Part shown: positions 39,506 to 47,693 of the stretch, piece after piece
Layout: each line of letters starts with the position of its first letter
Numbering within the stretch: the stretch's first letter is position 1
Assembly: GCF_020297055.1 (NCBI RefSeq)
Contig: NZ_JAIXCQ010000007.1
Coordinates: forward strand, 62,001-126,000
From: Isoptericola luteus
GTDB taxonomy: Bacteria; Actinomycetota; Actinomycetes; Actinomycetales; Cellulomonadaceae
DNA length: 64,000 nucleotides
Reading direction: 5' to 3'
The notes under the pieces: model-generated
Seen by the model: the letters and a program-made list of their open reading frames with translations, nothing else
Databases searched by the model: none
Told to the model about the DNA's origin: nothing
Made by a program: the position numbers and the translations under genes

Positions 39506-40881
39506 CCACACCCGTGAGCAGCACCAGCACGGCCGCCCAGGGCACCGGCGCCACCGCGTCCGGCCCGGGCTTCCGTCCCGTCATCGTCGGCTCCGACATC
39601 GGGGTCTACGCCCTCGCCCGTTCCTTCCACGAGCGGTACGCGGTGCGGACCACCGTGGTCGCGTTCGCCGAGCCCGGCCCGATCGCGCACTCGCGGATCG
39701 TCGACACCGTGCTCTCGGGTGTCGAGGGGGAGCAGATCGTCGCCGCGCTGCGCAAGGTCGCCACCGACCTGTCGGCGCGCCACCCGGGCGAGCAGCTCCT
39801 GCTGCTCACCAACATGGACTGGGTGGTCCGGGTGCTCGCGCACCGCCGGGCCGAGCTCGAGTCCGCAGGGTTCGTGCTGCCGTTCGCGGACGTGGCGCTC
39901 ATCGACCGCATCTCCGACAAGGCCGAGTTCCAGGAGATCTGCACCGAGCTGGGCATCCCGACGCCGGCCACCGTGATCCAGGACTTCCGCGCGGCCGCCG
40001 AGCCGGGCTGGGAGCCGGCGCCCGTCGGGTTCGACTTCCCCGTCATCGCGAAGCCCGCGAGCAGCGCCGACTACCACGACGTGCAGTTCGCCGGGAAGAA
40101 GAAGATCTTCGAGATCGCGACGCCGGCCGAGCTCGACCGGCTCATGCTGTCCCTGCGCGAGGCGGGGTTCAAGGGCCGGTTCCTGGTGCAGGAGATGATC
40201 CCCGGCGACGACACGCAGATGCGTTCGGTCACCGCGTACGCGGACACGAGCGGGCGCGTCACCCTGCGCTGCTCGGCCCGCGTGCTCCTGGAGGAGCGCA
40301 CGCCGGCGGCGCGCGGCAACCCGTCGGCCATGATCGTCGAGCGGATCGACGAGATCCTCGACGCCGCCCAGCGGATCCTCGAGCACACGGGCTGGAAGGG
40401 CTTCGCGAACTTCGACGTCAAGCTCGACCCGCGCGACGGCGTGTTCAAGTTCTTCGAGCAGAACCCGCGCATCGGCCGCAACAACTACTACCTCACCGCG
40501 GGCGGGCAGAACCCGACCGAGGTGCTGGTCGACGACGTCATCGCCGGCGTCCGGCGCGCGCCGGTCACGGCCGAGCGCGAGGTGCTGTACTCGGTCGTGC
40601 CGCGCTCCCTGCTGCGGCGCTACGTGCTCGACCCCGCGCTGCGGGCCCGCGTCGTCCGGCTGCAGCGCGAGGGCAAGGCGGTCCACCCGCTGCGGTACGC
40701 GGCGGACGCCGCCCCGCGCCGGCGGCTCTACGTGCTGACGGCCCTGGTCAACCATGTCCGCAAGTACCGGCAGTTCTACCCGCTGGAGGCACTGCGGGCG
40801 AACTACGCGGCCAACTCGGCGGCGGGCTCCGGCACCGCCACGAACGGCCCGCGCCCGCACGCCCTGAAGGAGACCCCGTGA
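39502..40881 (+). CDS. ATP-grasp D-aspartate ligase homologue A (peptidoglycan cross-bridge)
   Basis: 459 residues. Resembles Enterococcus faecium Aslfm, the ATP-grasp enzyme that adds D-Asp to the stem-peptide diamine: VIVGSDIGVYALARSFHERY at the start, FPVIAKPASSADYHDVQFAGKKKIF (ATP-binding Lys), QEMIPGDDTQMR, and GFANFDVKLDPRDGVFKFFEQNPRIGRNNYY (Mg-binding acidic residues and Asn). Cytoplasmic; likely substrate UDP-MurNAc-pentapeptide. GTG 39502 overlaps the gnd stop, but GTG 39514 is better spaced from AGGAGG. Overlaps the second ligase. Whether it uses D-Asp, D-Glu or another acid is inference. Confidence 0.85.
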   Translation: MTTPVSSTSTAAQGTGATASGPGFRPVIVGSDIGVYALARSFHERYAVRTTVVAFAEPGPIAHSRIVDTVLSGVEGEQIVAALRKVATDLSARHPGEQLLLLTNMDWVVRVLAHRRAELESAGFVLPFADVALIDRISDKAEFQEICTELGIPTPATVIQDFRAAAEPGWEPAPVGFDFPVIAKPASSADYHDVQFAGKKKIFEIATPAELDRLMLSLREAGFKGRFLVQEMIPGDDTQMRSVTAYADTSGRVTLRCSARVLLEERTPAARGNPSAMIVERIDEILDAAQRILEHTGWKGFANFDVKLDPRDGVFKFFEQNPRIGRNNYYLTAGGQNPTEVLVDDVIAGVRRAPVTAEREVLYSVVPRSLLRRYVLDPALRARVVRLQREGKAVHPLRYAADAAPRRRLYVLTALVNHVRKYRQFYPLEALRANYAANSAAGSGTATNGPRPHALKETP

Positions 40882-42197
40882 GCGCCCGCCGACTGCAGCC
40901 CGTCGTCCTCGGCGGCGACATCGGTGCCTACAGCCTCGCCCGCGCGTTCCACGAGGCGTACGGCGTGCGGTCAGTCGTCGTCTCCGGCGCCTCGACCGGC
41001 CTGGTGCGCCACTCGCGCATCCTCACGCACGTGGTGGAGCCGAGGATCGACGACCCCGAGGCGATCGTGGCCCGGCTCCGCGCGATCGCGGACCAGCACA
41101 CCGACGCCGACCTGATCGTCGTGGGCTCCGCCGACTGGCTGGTGCGCACCCTGGTGCAGCACCGGGACCGGCTCGAGGACCGCTACACCGTGCCGTACGT
41201 GCGTGAGGACGTGCTGCTGCGCCTCATCGACAAGGAAGAGTTCGGGGCGCTGTGCGCCGAGCTCGGCCTGGCCCACCCCACCACGGTGGTGCACGACGTC
41301 GCGGGCGGCGGCGAGCCGGACACCAGCGGCCTGACCTTCCCGGTCATCGCCAAGGCGGCCAGCACGGCCGCCTACCACGACGTCGAGTTCGCGGGGAAGA
41401 AGAAGGTCTTCCTCGTCGAGCACCGCGAGGAGCTGGTCGAGCTGCTCGGCCGGGTCCGCGACGCCGGGTACGCCGGGTCGTTCGTCATCCAGGACTACAT
41501 CCCGGGCGACGACTCGGGCATGCGGATCCTCACCTGCTACAGCGACGCGTCCGGCAAGGTCCGGTTCTCCTCGTTCGGGCACGTGCTCCTGGAGGAGCAC
41601 GCCCCCGGCGCGCTGGGCAACCCGGCGGCGATCGTCACCGGCACCCAGCACGAGGTCACCGAGCAGGCGCGCCGCCTGCTGGAGCACGTCGGCTGGACGG
41701 GTGTGGCGAACTTCGACCTCAAGTACGACCCGCGCGACGGACGCTACGTGTTCTTCGAGCTCAACCCGCGGCTCGGCCGGTCGAACTTCTACGTCACCGC
41801 GACCGGGGCCAACCCGGTGAAGTTCTACGTGCACGAGCACCTGCGTGGCCTCGACCCGGACCCGCGTGCGGTGTTCGGCCCGTCCGTGCCGCTGACCGCC
41901 GACGGCGAGGTGACGACGGAGCACCTGTACACGGTGCTGCCGGGCGCGCTGCTGCGTCGCTACGTGGCCGACGACGCCACCCGCGCCCGGACCCGCACGC
42001 TGCAGCTGCGGCGGCGGGCCTCCAACCCGCTGTGGTACCGCGCCGAGTGGGACCCCCGCCGGGTCGCGTACGTGCTGGTGGCGCAGCTCAACCAGTTCCG
42101 CAAGTTCGCGCGGCACTTCCCTGTGGCGCAGTCCAGGTCCCTCGCCTGGACGGGCACGCAGGCGCAGCAGGCACCGGCCGCGCAGGGCGGCGCGTGA
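40878..42197 (+). CDS. ATP-grasp D-aspartate ligase homologue B (peptidoglycan cross-bridge)
   Basis: 439 residues, a paralogue of the preceding gene and the closer of the two to Aslfm: VVLGGDIGAYSLARAFHEAYG, FPVIAKAASTAAYHDVEFAGKKKVF, QDYIPGDDSGMRILTCY, and GVANFDLKYDPRDGRYVFFELNPRLGRSNFY. All ATP-grasp metal and nucleotide residues look intact in both copies. The GTG start overlaps the previous stop by 4 nt and AAGGAG lies before it. The two probably act at different positions or on different substrates of the same bridge, or as a heteromer. The racemase gene follows with a further 4-nt overlap. Confidence 0.87.
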   Translation: MSARRLQPVVLGGDIGAYSLARAFHEAYGVRSVVVSGASTGLVRHSRILTHVVEPRIDDPEAIVARLRAIADQHTDADLIVVGSADWLVRTLVQHRDRLEDRYTVPYVREDVLLRLIDKEEFGALCAELGLAHPTTVVHDVAGGGEPDTSGLTFPVIAKAASTAAYHDVEFAGKKKVFLVEHREELVELLGRVRDAGYAGSFVIQDYIPGDDSGMRILTCYSDASGKVRFSSFGHVLLEEHAPGALGNPAAIVTGTQHEVTEQARRLLEHVGWTGVANFDLKYDPRDGRYVFFELNPRLGRSNFYVTATGANPVKFYVHEHLRGLDPDPRAVFGPSVPLTADGEVTTEHLYTVLPGALLRRYVADDATRARTRTLQLRRRASNPLWYRAEWDPRRVAYVLVAQLNQFRKFARHFPVAQSRSLAWTGTQAQQAPAAQGGA

Positions 42198-42943
42198 CCG
42201 CGCCCGCCCCCCGCGCCGGGGCCGGCCCCGCCGACGACGACCGCCCGGTCGGCGTCATCGGCGGGGTCGGGCCCCTGGCGACCGCGTACTTCCTGCAGCG
42301 CGTGGTCGAGCGCACGCAGGCGGAGCGCGACCAGGAGCACGTCGACATGGTCGTGCTCAACCACGCGACCATCCCGGACCGCACCGAGTTCGTGCTGGGA
42401 CGTTCGACGGCGGACCCCGGCCCCGTCCTGGCACGCGACGCACGCCGGCTCGAGCAGTTCGGCGTGCGGTTCATCGTCATGCCGTGCAACACCGCCCACT
42501 ACTTCACGCAGCAGGTGCTCGACGCGATCAGCACCCCGTTCGTGTCCATCATCGACGTGACGGTCGACGCCGCACGGCGCCGCGTGCCGGGGCTGGCGCG
42601 GGTCGGGCTGCTCGCCACCGAGGGCACCGTCGCCTCGAAGGTGTACGACGACGCGTTCGCCGCGCACGGCGTCGACGTCATCGTCCCGGGCGCCGACGAC
42701 CAGGCGCTCGTCAACCGGGTCATCTACGACCAGGTCAAGGCGGGCCGCCCGGCCGACCCGGACCTGCTCCGTGCCGTCGCCGCCACCCTGGTGGACCAGG
42801 GCGCGTCGGTCGTGGTGCTCGGGTGCACCGAGCTGTCCGTCGCCGCCGTCGACCACGGCCTGCTCGCCGTCGAGCCGTTCCTCGACTCCATGGACGAGCT
42901 GGTGAAGTCCACGATCAGCACCGCGGGTCACCAGGTCCGCTGA
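42194..42943 (+). CDS. Aspartate/glutamate racemase family protein
   Basis: 249 residues, PLP-independent two-cysteine racemase. GVIGGVGPLATAYFLQRV, then catalytic Cys in VMPCNTAHYF and the second in VLGCTELSVAA, both present, as expected for a working enzyme. It most likely makes D-Asp from L-Asp for the two upstream ligases; glutamate cannot be excluded. GTG start overlaps the ligase B stop by 4 nt. Last gene of the operon. Confidence 0.88.
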   Translation: MTAPAPRAGAGPADDDRPVGVIGGVGPLATAYFLQRVVERTQAERDQEHVDMVVLNHATIPDRTEFVLGRSTADPGPVLARDARRLEQFGVRFIVMPCNTAHYFTQQVLDAISTPFVSIIDVTVDAARRRVPGLARVGLLATEGTVASKVYDDAFAAHGVDVIVPGADDQALVNRVIYDQVKAGRPADPDLLRAVAATLVDQGASVVVLGCTELSVAAVDHGLLAVEPFLDSMDELVKSTISTAGHQVR

Positions 42944-42966
42944 GCCTGCGGTGGCGCACCTCCGGC

Positions 42967-43479
42967 TCAGTCGACGATCGCGCTGGTACCCGCCAGCAGG
43001 TGCAGCACCGGCACCTTGAGGTCCGCGCGGGCACGCGACGCCCAGTCGGAGTGGAACGTGTCCTCCACCGCGTGCGGGTACGTGACGACGACGACGTCGA
43101 GCACGCGGTCGTCGTCGTCCGCGCCGGGGGCGTTGTGCGCCGCGACCACGGTGCGCAGAGCGGGCACCGGGTCGTCGTCGGTGACCGTGCCGTCCGCGCG
43201 GGCGCCGGCCGCGCTGAGCGCCTCCAGCGATCCGGCGAGCTGCTCTGCGGCCGTGGCCGTCGCCTGCGCGGGGGTGGGCTCCTTGCCGAGGATCTCGTCC
43301 CACGCCTCGCGCAGCTCACCGGTCCCGACGTGGTCGATGATCGAGGTGATGAGGTTGCGCTCGGTGTCGGCCGGCACGAGCACGCGGTAGCGCACCTCCT
43401 GGTCGGGGTGCATCGACAGGACGTGCGCGACGTCGGTGTCCGTCAGGGTGTCCTCGGTGAGGATGATCGTGGTCGGCAT
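42967..43479 (-). CDS. Hypothetical protein, possibly alpha/beta universal-stress-like
   Basis: 170 residues, not recognised as a named family. It starts MPTTIILTEDTLTDTDVAHVLS, has an acidic middle (TDDDPVPALRT, GADDDDR), and alternates strands and helices (VLDVVVVTYPHAVEDTFHSDWASRAR, VPVLHLL), suggesting a Rossmann-like fold such as Usp. No membrane segment or signal peptide. TAGCGT (43486-43491) lies six bases before ATG, so expression from a leaderless promoter is likely. Convergent with the racemase operon. Confidence 0.7.
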   Translation of the reverse strand: MPTTIILTEDTLTDTDVAHVLSMHPDQEVRYRVLVPADTERNLITSIIDHVGTGELREAWDEILGKEPTPAQATATAAEQLAGSLEALSAAGARADGTVTDDDPVPALRTVVAAHNAPGADDDDRVLDVVVVTYPHAVEDTFHSDWASRARADLKVPVLHLLAGTSAIVD

Positions 43480-43565
43480 GGCAGCACGCTAGTTCAGCGC
43501 GCGGGTCGCGCGCGAGGCATGCCCCGGGGAAACGCGTCCGCCGCCGGCAGGCGCTGGCGCTGGGA

Positions 43566-44405
43566 TCAGCGCAGCGCCCACCGGGCGAGCATCGTGCCAG
43601 GCCCCGGCGCGTGCAGCAGGTGCCCGAGACGTGCAGGGCGCAGCGCCGGGCCGGACGGGGCGTCCTCGCCCGGCATCCCCGGTGCCACGATCCGTCCCGC
43701 TCCCGCCCCCGCGAGGTGGGGGCTGGTCGTGACGCACAGGTCGTCGACGAGCTCGGCGCGCAGCATCGCGTCGAGCAGGTGCGGCCCGCCCTCGCAGAGC
43801 ACGTGCCCGAGCCCCCGCGCGGCGAGCGCGTCGAGACCGGCCCTCAGGTCGACGGCCCCCGGGTCGGCGGCACCGGCCGCCGCGGTGCCGGAGGGCGGGG
43901 CCGGGGCGGCCACGATCACGCGGTCGGCCGGGAGCACGGCTGCGGCGGCAGGTGCGCCCAGGTCCCCGGTGATGACGTACGGCGGGCGCTCGGCCGCCGC
44001 GAGGGCGACGGGCACCTGTCCCGTGCGGGTCACGAGCGCGAGCTCCAGGGGTGCGTCCGGGGCGGCCTCCCCGGTGGCGATGCCCGGGGTCCGGCGCAGC
44101 GCCGTGTACCCCTCGGCGCGAGCCGTGCCGGCACCGACCAGCACGACGTCCGCGAGGGCCCGCAGCACGCGGAAGACCCGCCAGTCGGCGGCGTCGTTGA
44201 TCGAGCCGGAGAGGTGGTCGGGACCCCAGGCGGCGCCGTCCACGGTGCTGATCATGTTGGCCCACACGTGGCGCGGTGCCTGCGGAGCGTAGAGCGCCGC
44301 CAGACGCTCCTCGGCGGGGTCGGCCGGCAGTCGGCCACCGGCGGGGACGACGAGGTCGAGGGGCGTCTCGCTGGGCACGGGGGCGGAGTCGGTGGCAGAG
44401 GTCAC
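43566..44405 (-). CDS. Pyrimidine reductase family protein (RibD C-terminal domain)
   Basis: 279 residues with the RibD C-terminal/DHFR-like reductase fold: NMISTVDGAAWGPDHLSGSINDAADWRVF, ALADVVLVGAGTARAEGY (NADPH loop) and HVLCEGGPHLLDAMLRAELVDDL. Members reduce a pyrimidinone in riboflavin synthesis, but this group lacks a deaminase domain and is orphan. GTG 44405 is six bases after TAACCT (44412-44417), leaderless. Divergent from zapE, whose -10 is only 12 nt away. Confidence 0.87.
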   Translation of the reverse strand: MTSATDSAPVPSETPLDLVVPAGGRLPADPAEERLAALYAPQAPRHVWANMISTVDGAAWGPDHLSGSINDAADWRVFRVLRALADVVLVGAGTARAEGYTALRRTPGIATGEAAPDAPLELALVTRTGQVPVALAAAERPPYVITGDLGAPAAAAVLPADRVIVAAPAPPSGTAAAGAADPGAVDLRAGLDALAARGLGHVLCEGGPHLLDAMLRAELVDDLCVTTSPHLAGAGAGRIVAPGMPGEDAPSGPALRPARLGHLLHAPGPGTMLARWALR

Positions 44406-44442
44406 AGCGGCAGGTTACTGGCGCGGCGTAATCTTGTCGGTC

Positions 44443-45567
44443 GTGACGATCACCCAGCGCGCTACCGGACCGGCCGACTCCTCGAGCACGGGGACGTCGT
44501 CGGCTTCCGACGGTGCAGGCGGTGTCCGGTCGCTCACCCACGTACGGCCCCTGGTCTCGCCCGAGCGGCTCCTGGCGGACCTCGTGCCGCCGCGCCACTT
44601 CGCCGAGGCGCGGTTCGCCACCTACCGGGCCGACCCGGCGCACCCGAGCCAGGCCGCGGCGCTCGACCGGCTCTCCGAGCTGGCACGGCAGGTCGTGGCC
44701 CCTCGCGCGGGCGGCCTGCGTGCCCTGCTCGCCCGCCGCCAGGCCCCGCCCGCCGTGTACCTGGACGGTGGCTTCGGCGTGGGCAAGACCCACCTGCTCA
44801 CCTCGCTGGCGCACGCCGTGACCGAGCAGGCGGGCCCGGGAGTGGTCTCCGTCGGGACGTTCGTGGAGTACACCAACCTTGTCGGCGCGCTCGGGTTCCT
44901 GCCGACGGTGGAGGCCCTCGCGACGCGGCGCCTCGTGTGCATCGACGAGTTCGAGCTCGACGACCCGGGGGACACCGTCCTGATGTCGCGCCTGCTGCGC
45001 GAGCTCGCCGACCGCGGCGTGGCGCTCGCCGCGACGTCGAACACCCTGCCGGACGCGCTCGGGGAGGGCCGGTTCGCGGCCGAGGACTTCCTGCGCGAGA
45101 TCCAGGCGTTGGCGGCGCGCTTCGAGGTGCTGCGGGTCGACGGCGAGGACTACCGGCACCGCGCCGTCGTCACGGAGCCGGAGCCGCTGGCGGCCGCGAC
45201 GGTGCGCGAGGCGGCGCACGAGCACCCCGGCGCGGTCCTGGACGCCTTCGACGACCTGCTCGGCCACCTGGGCACCGTGCACCCGAGCCGGTACGGGGCG
45301 ATGCTCGACGGGGTGGAGCTGCTGGCGCTCACCGACGTACACCCGGTGCACCAGCAGGAGGTGGCGCTGCGCCTGGTCGTGCTCGTCGACCGGCTGTACG
45401 ACCGGGACGTGCCGGTGCTGCTGGGCGGCGCGGCCGGCGGCGAGGGGCAGGACCTGTTCACCCCGGAGATGCTCGCCGGCGGGTATCGCAAGAAGTACTA
45501 CCGTGCGCTGTCCCGGCTGGGCGCCCTTGCCGAGGAGGGCCGCCGCCTCGCGGCGGCCGACGTCTGA
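44443..45567 (+). CDS. zapE: Cell division protein ZapE (AFG1-like ATPase)
   Basis: 374 residues, AAA+-like ATPase. Walker A GGFGVGKTHLL near residue 110, Walker B LVCIDEFELDDPGD, and AATSNTLPDAL (sensor). In E. coli ZapE associates with the Z ring; AFG1 relatives act in protein quality control. The N-terminus is a variable Ser/Thr-rich stretch. GTG 44443 is eight bases after TAATCT (44429-44434); leaderless. Confidence 0.9.
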   Translation: MTITQRATGPADSSSTGTSSASDGAGGVRSLTHVRPLVSPERLLADLVPPRHFAEARFATYRADPAHPSQAAALDRLSELARQVVAPRAGGLRALLARRQAPPAVYLDGGFGVGKTHLLTSLAHAVTEQAGPGVVSVGTFVEYTNLVGALGFLPTVEALATRRLVCIDEFELDDPGDTVLMSRLLRELADRGVALAATSNTLPDALGEGRFAAEDFLREIQALAARFEVLRVDGEDYRHRAVVTEPEPLAAATVREAAHEHPGAVLDAFDDLLGHLGTVHPSRYGAMLDGVELLALTDVHPVHQQEVALRLVVLVDRLYDRDVPVLLGGAAGGEGQDLFTPEMLAGGYRKKYYRALSRLGALAEEGRRLAAADV

Positions 45568-45579
45568 GGCGCCCCGCCC

Positions 45580-47250
45580 TCAGGGCTTCTGCGGCACGAC
45601 GCGCACCACGGCCGGTGAGCGCGGGGGCAGGGTGAGCACGCCGTCCTCGTTGCGGGTGCCGTCGGGGTCCCAGGCGAGGACGACCTGCCACGTGCCGTCC
45701 TCGACCGGCATGACGGCGTCCAGGTCGAGGCGTGCGGGCTCGCTGCCCGGGGCGACGACGATCGCGCTGCCCCCGCGCCGTCCCACGACGACGCCCGGGG
45801 TCGGAGGCACCTCGACGGGTGCGCTGACCTCCGCCGTCGAGCCCGGTCGGAGCTCGATGAGGTCACGCGTCCACCGCACGAGGCGCTCCGCCGCGTCGTC
45901 GTCGTGGGGGATCGGCACGTGCTCCGTGTCGAGGACGGGCGGGCTACCGGCGAGGATCGCGAAGGTGAGCAGGCAGGCCCGGGCGTCGTCGTCGGCACGG
46001 GACGGGACGGCGCCCTCGGGTGCGTCGTCGACGCGGGACCAGGGCACCGCGACGGCCGCGGCCGGGAGCCGGGTGAGGTCGCCGATGACGACCGACGAGG
46101 CGCGCTGGGCGGCGTGCTGGGCGCTTCGGTGGCTGGACGAGCGCCAGGAGGGCAGCGTCGGCACGGGGAAGACCTGCTCGGCGAGACGTCGCAGGTCGAG
46201 CGCCCGGTCCGGGTCCTGCGGGGACGCCAGGATGCCGTGCACGACGCCGGTGAGCCGGTCGCTGCGCCCTGGCCCGTCCGTGAGCAGGGCGAGCGGCCGG
46301 CGGAGCTGGTCGCTCAGGGTGCGGACGCTCTCGGCGAGCTCGCCGAGGAACGGGACGGGGGACCGGTCGACCAGCGCGTCGACGTCCAGCAGGAGCCCGT
46401 CGACGTGGAAGTCGCGGAACCAGCGCTCGGCGTCGGCGATGAGGAAGTCGCGCGGACCGCGGCTCCCGCTCCCGTCAAGGTTGATGCGCGGGCTGTTGCT
46501 GCCCACCGGGCCGGGCCGGGCCCCCGTACGGGGGCCGATGCGCGCGCCGGCGGCGTACGGCCCGAAGGCGTGCAGGTCCAGGGAGTCGGCGACCGCCCAG
46601 CGGTGGGGCAGGTCGAGGACGACGGCGAGGCCCAGGCCGTGCGCGGCGTCCACGAACCGCTGCAGCGCCCGCGGCCCGCCGTAAGGCCCGTGGACCGCGA
46701 AGAGCCGGACGCCGGCCTGCGGGCCGAGGTCGGGGTCGAACGCCGCCACGGGGGACAGCTCCACCGCGGACACACCCGTCTCGGCGACAGCGCCCAGGTG
46801 CGCGCGGGCGGCGTCGAGCGTCCCCTCCGCCGTGAACGTGGGCAGGTCGACGTGGAGCGTCACCACCTGGGACAGGTCCGTCCCGCGCCACTCCTGGTCG
46901 GTCCACGCGAAGTCGGGGTCGAACACGCGGGAGGGACCGTGGGGGCCGGCCGGGAGCAGAGGGCTGCACGGGTCGGGGAGGGGAGAGCCGCCGTCGACGG
47001 AGAAGAGGTAGTCCGTGCCGACGGGCAGCTCCTCGTCGGCGCGCCAGTACCCGGGCTCGTGCGCTCCGACGAGCCGCAGGTGCCGGCGCTCGTCGGGGCC
47101 ACCGGGCTGGGGGAGGACGACCTCGACCGTCCGGGCGCGCGGTGCCCACACCAAGGGGCGGGCCCCCGGCCACCGGTCGCGGTGGCTGGCCTCCGGGGGA
47201 GGGGGCCCGAGCTCGGTCCGGTCGTCGAGCCGTGGATCGGCAGCGGTCAC
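45580..47250 (-). CDS. TreZ-like GH13 protein, probably catalytically inactive
   Basis: 556 residues, resembling malto-oligosyltrehalose trehalohydrolase along its length: an N-terminal CBM48-like beta domain (LVWAPRARTVEVVL; YWRADEELPVGTDYLFSVDG), then HGPYGGPRALQRFVDAAHGLGLAVVLDL, and RDFHVDGLLLDVDALVDRS. But the GH13 DGxRxD has become DGLLLD, the acid/base Glu region reads LALLTDGPG, and the NHDQ segment is missing. It is thus likely a pseudo-enzyme or has a changed activity. GTG 47250 is seven bases after TAGAGT; ATG 47268 is the alternative. No treY or treX nearby. Confidence 0.75.
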   Translation of the reverse strand: MTAADPRLDDRTELGPPPPEASHRDRWPGARPLVWAPRARTVEVVLPQPGGPDERRHLRLVGAHEPGYWRADEELPVGTDYLFSVDGGSPLPDPCSPLLPAGPHGPSRVFDPDFAWTDQEWRGTDLSQVVTLHVDLPTFTAEGTLDAARAHLGAVAETGVSAVELSPVAAFDPDLGPQAGVRLFAVHGPYGGPRALQRFVDAAHGLGLAVVLDLPHRWAVADSLDLHAFGPYAAGARIGPRTGARPGPVGSNSPRINLDGSGSRGPRDFLIADAERWFRDFHVDGLLLDVDALVDRSPVPFLGELAESVRTLSDQLRRPLALLTDGPGRSDRLTGVVHGILASPQDPDRALDLRRLAEQVFPVPTLPSWRSSSHRSAQHAAQRASSVVIGDLTRLPAAAVAVPWSRVDDAPEGAVPSRADDDARACLLTFAILAGSPPVLDTEHVPIPHDDDAAERLVRWTRDLIELRPGSTAEVSAPVEVPPTPGVVVGRRGGSAIVVAPGSEPARLDLDAVMPVEDGTWQVVLAWDPDGTRNEDGVLTLPPRSPAVVRVVPQKP

Positions 47251-47422
47251 GGCGGACACTCTAGTCATCGGCGCCGACGTCCGCGGCCCGAGTCCGCCGC
47301 GCCGGGAACCCTGCTGGACGACGCCCGGAACGGACCTGGACGTGGCCCCAAGGTCCGCTGCAGGCAAAGAAAAAGTGTGCCAAGCGGCGGCGTGACGTAC
47401 GGCCTGGTGCTAAAGATGAGGC

Positions 47423-47668
47423 ATGGACAACCCCGGCAGGAAGGGGCGGGCCTCAGGTCCGCGGCCGCGAGCGGTCGAGCCCCTCGACGAGTCGATCGCC
47501 TCCCAGGCGAGGATCTCCCCCCGCAGGGTCGAGACCCTCGACCCCCACGGAGATCCCCGGGCAGGGGGAGACGCCAGCAAGGCGCCGACGAGCCTGCGCC
47601 AGACGGAGCTGCACCCGATCGAGGGTGCGTCCAGCGGCGTGTCGTGGGACGACCCCGACGAGCTCTGA
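47423..47668 (+). CDS. Small hypothetical protein (81 aa)
   Basis: An 81-residue frame starting MDNPGRKGRASGPRPRAVEP, no known family, no membrane segment, polar and probably disordered, ending SWDDPDEL. Third codon positions are strongly G/C, which supports coding. TAAAGA (47411-47416), in a locally A-rich stretch, is six bases before ATG, fitting the leaderless pattern seen at other genes. It could be a small regulatory or unstructured protein. Confidence 0.5.
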   Translation: MDNPGRKGRASGPRPRAVEPLDESIASQARISPRRVETLDPHGDPRAGGDASKAPTSLRQTELHPIEGASSGVSWDDPDEL

Positions 47669-47693
47669 CGAGAGAGCCGCAGCGTGGCCCGGG

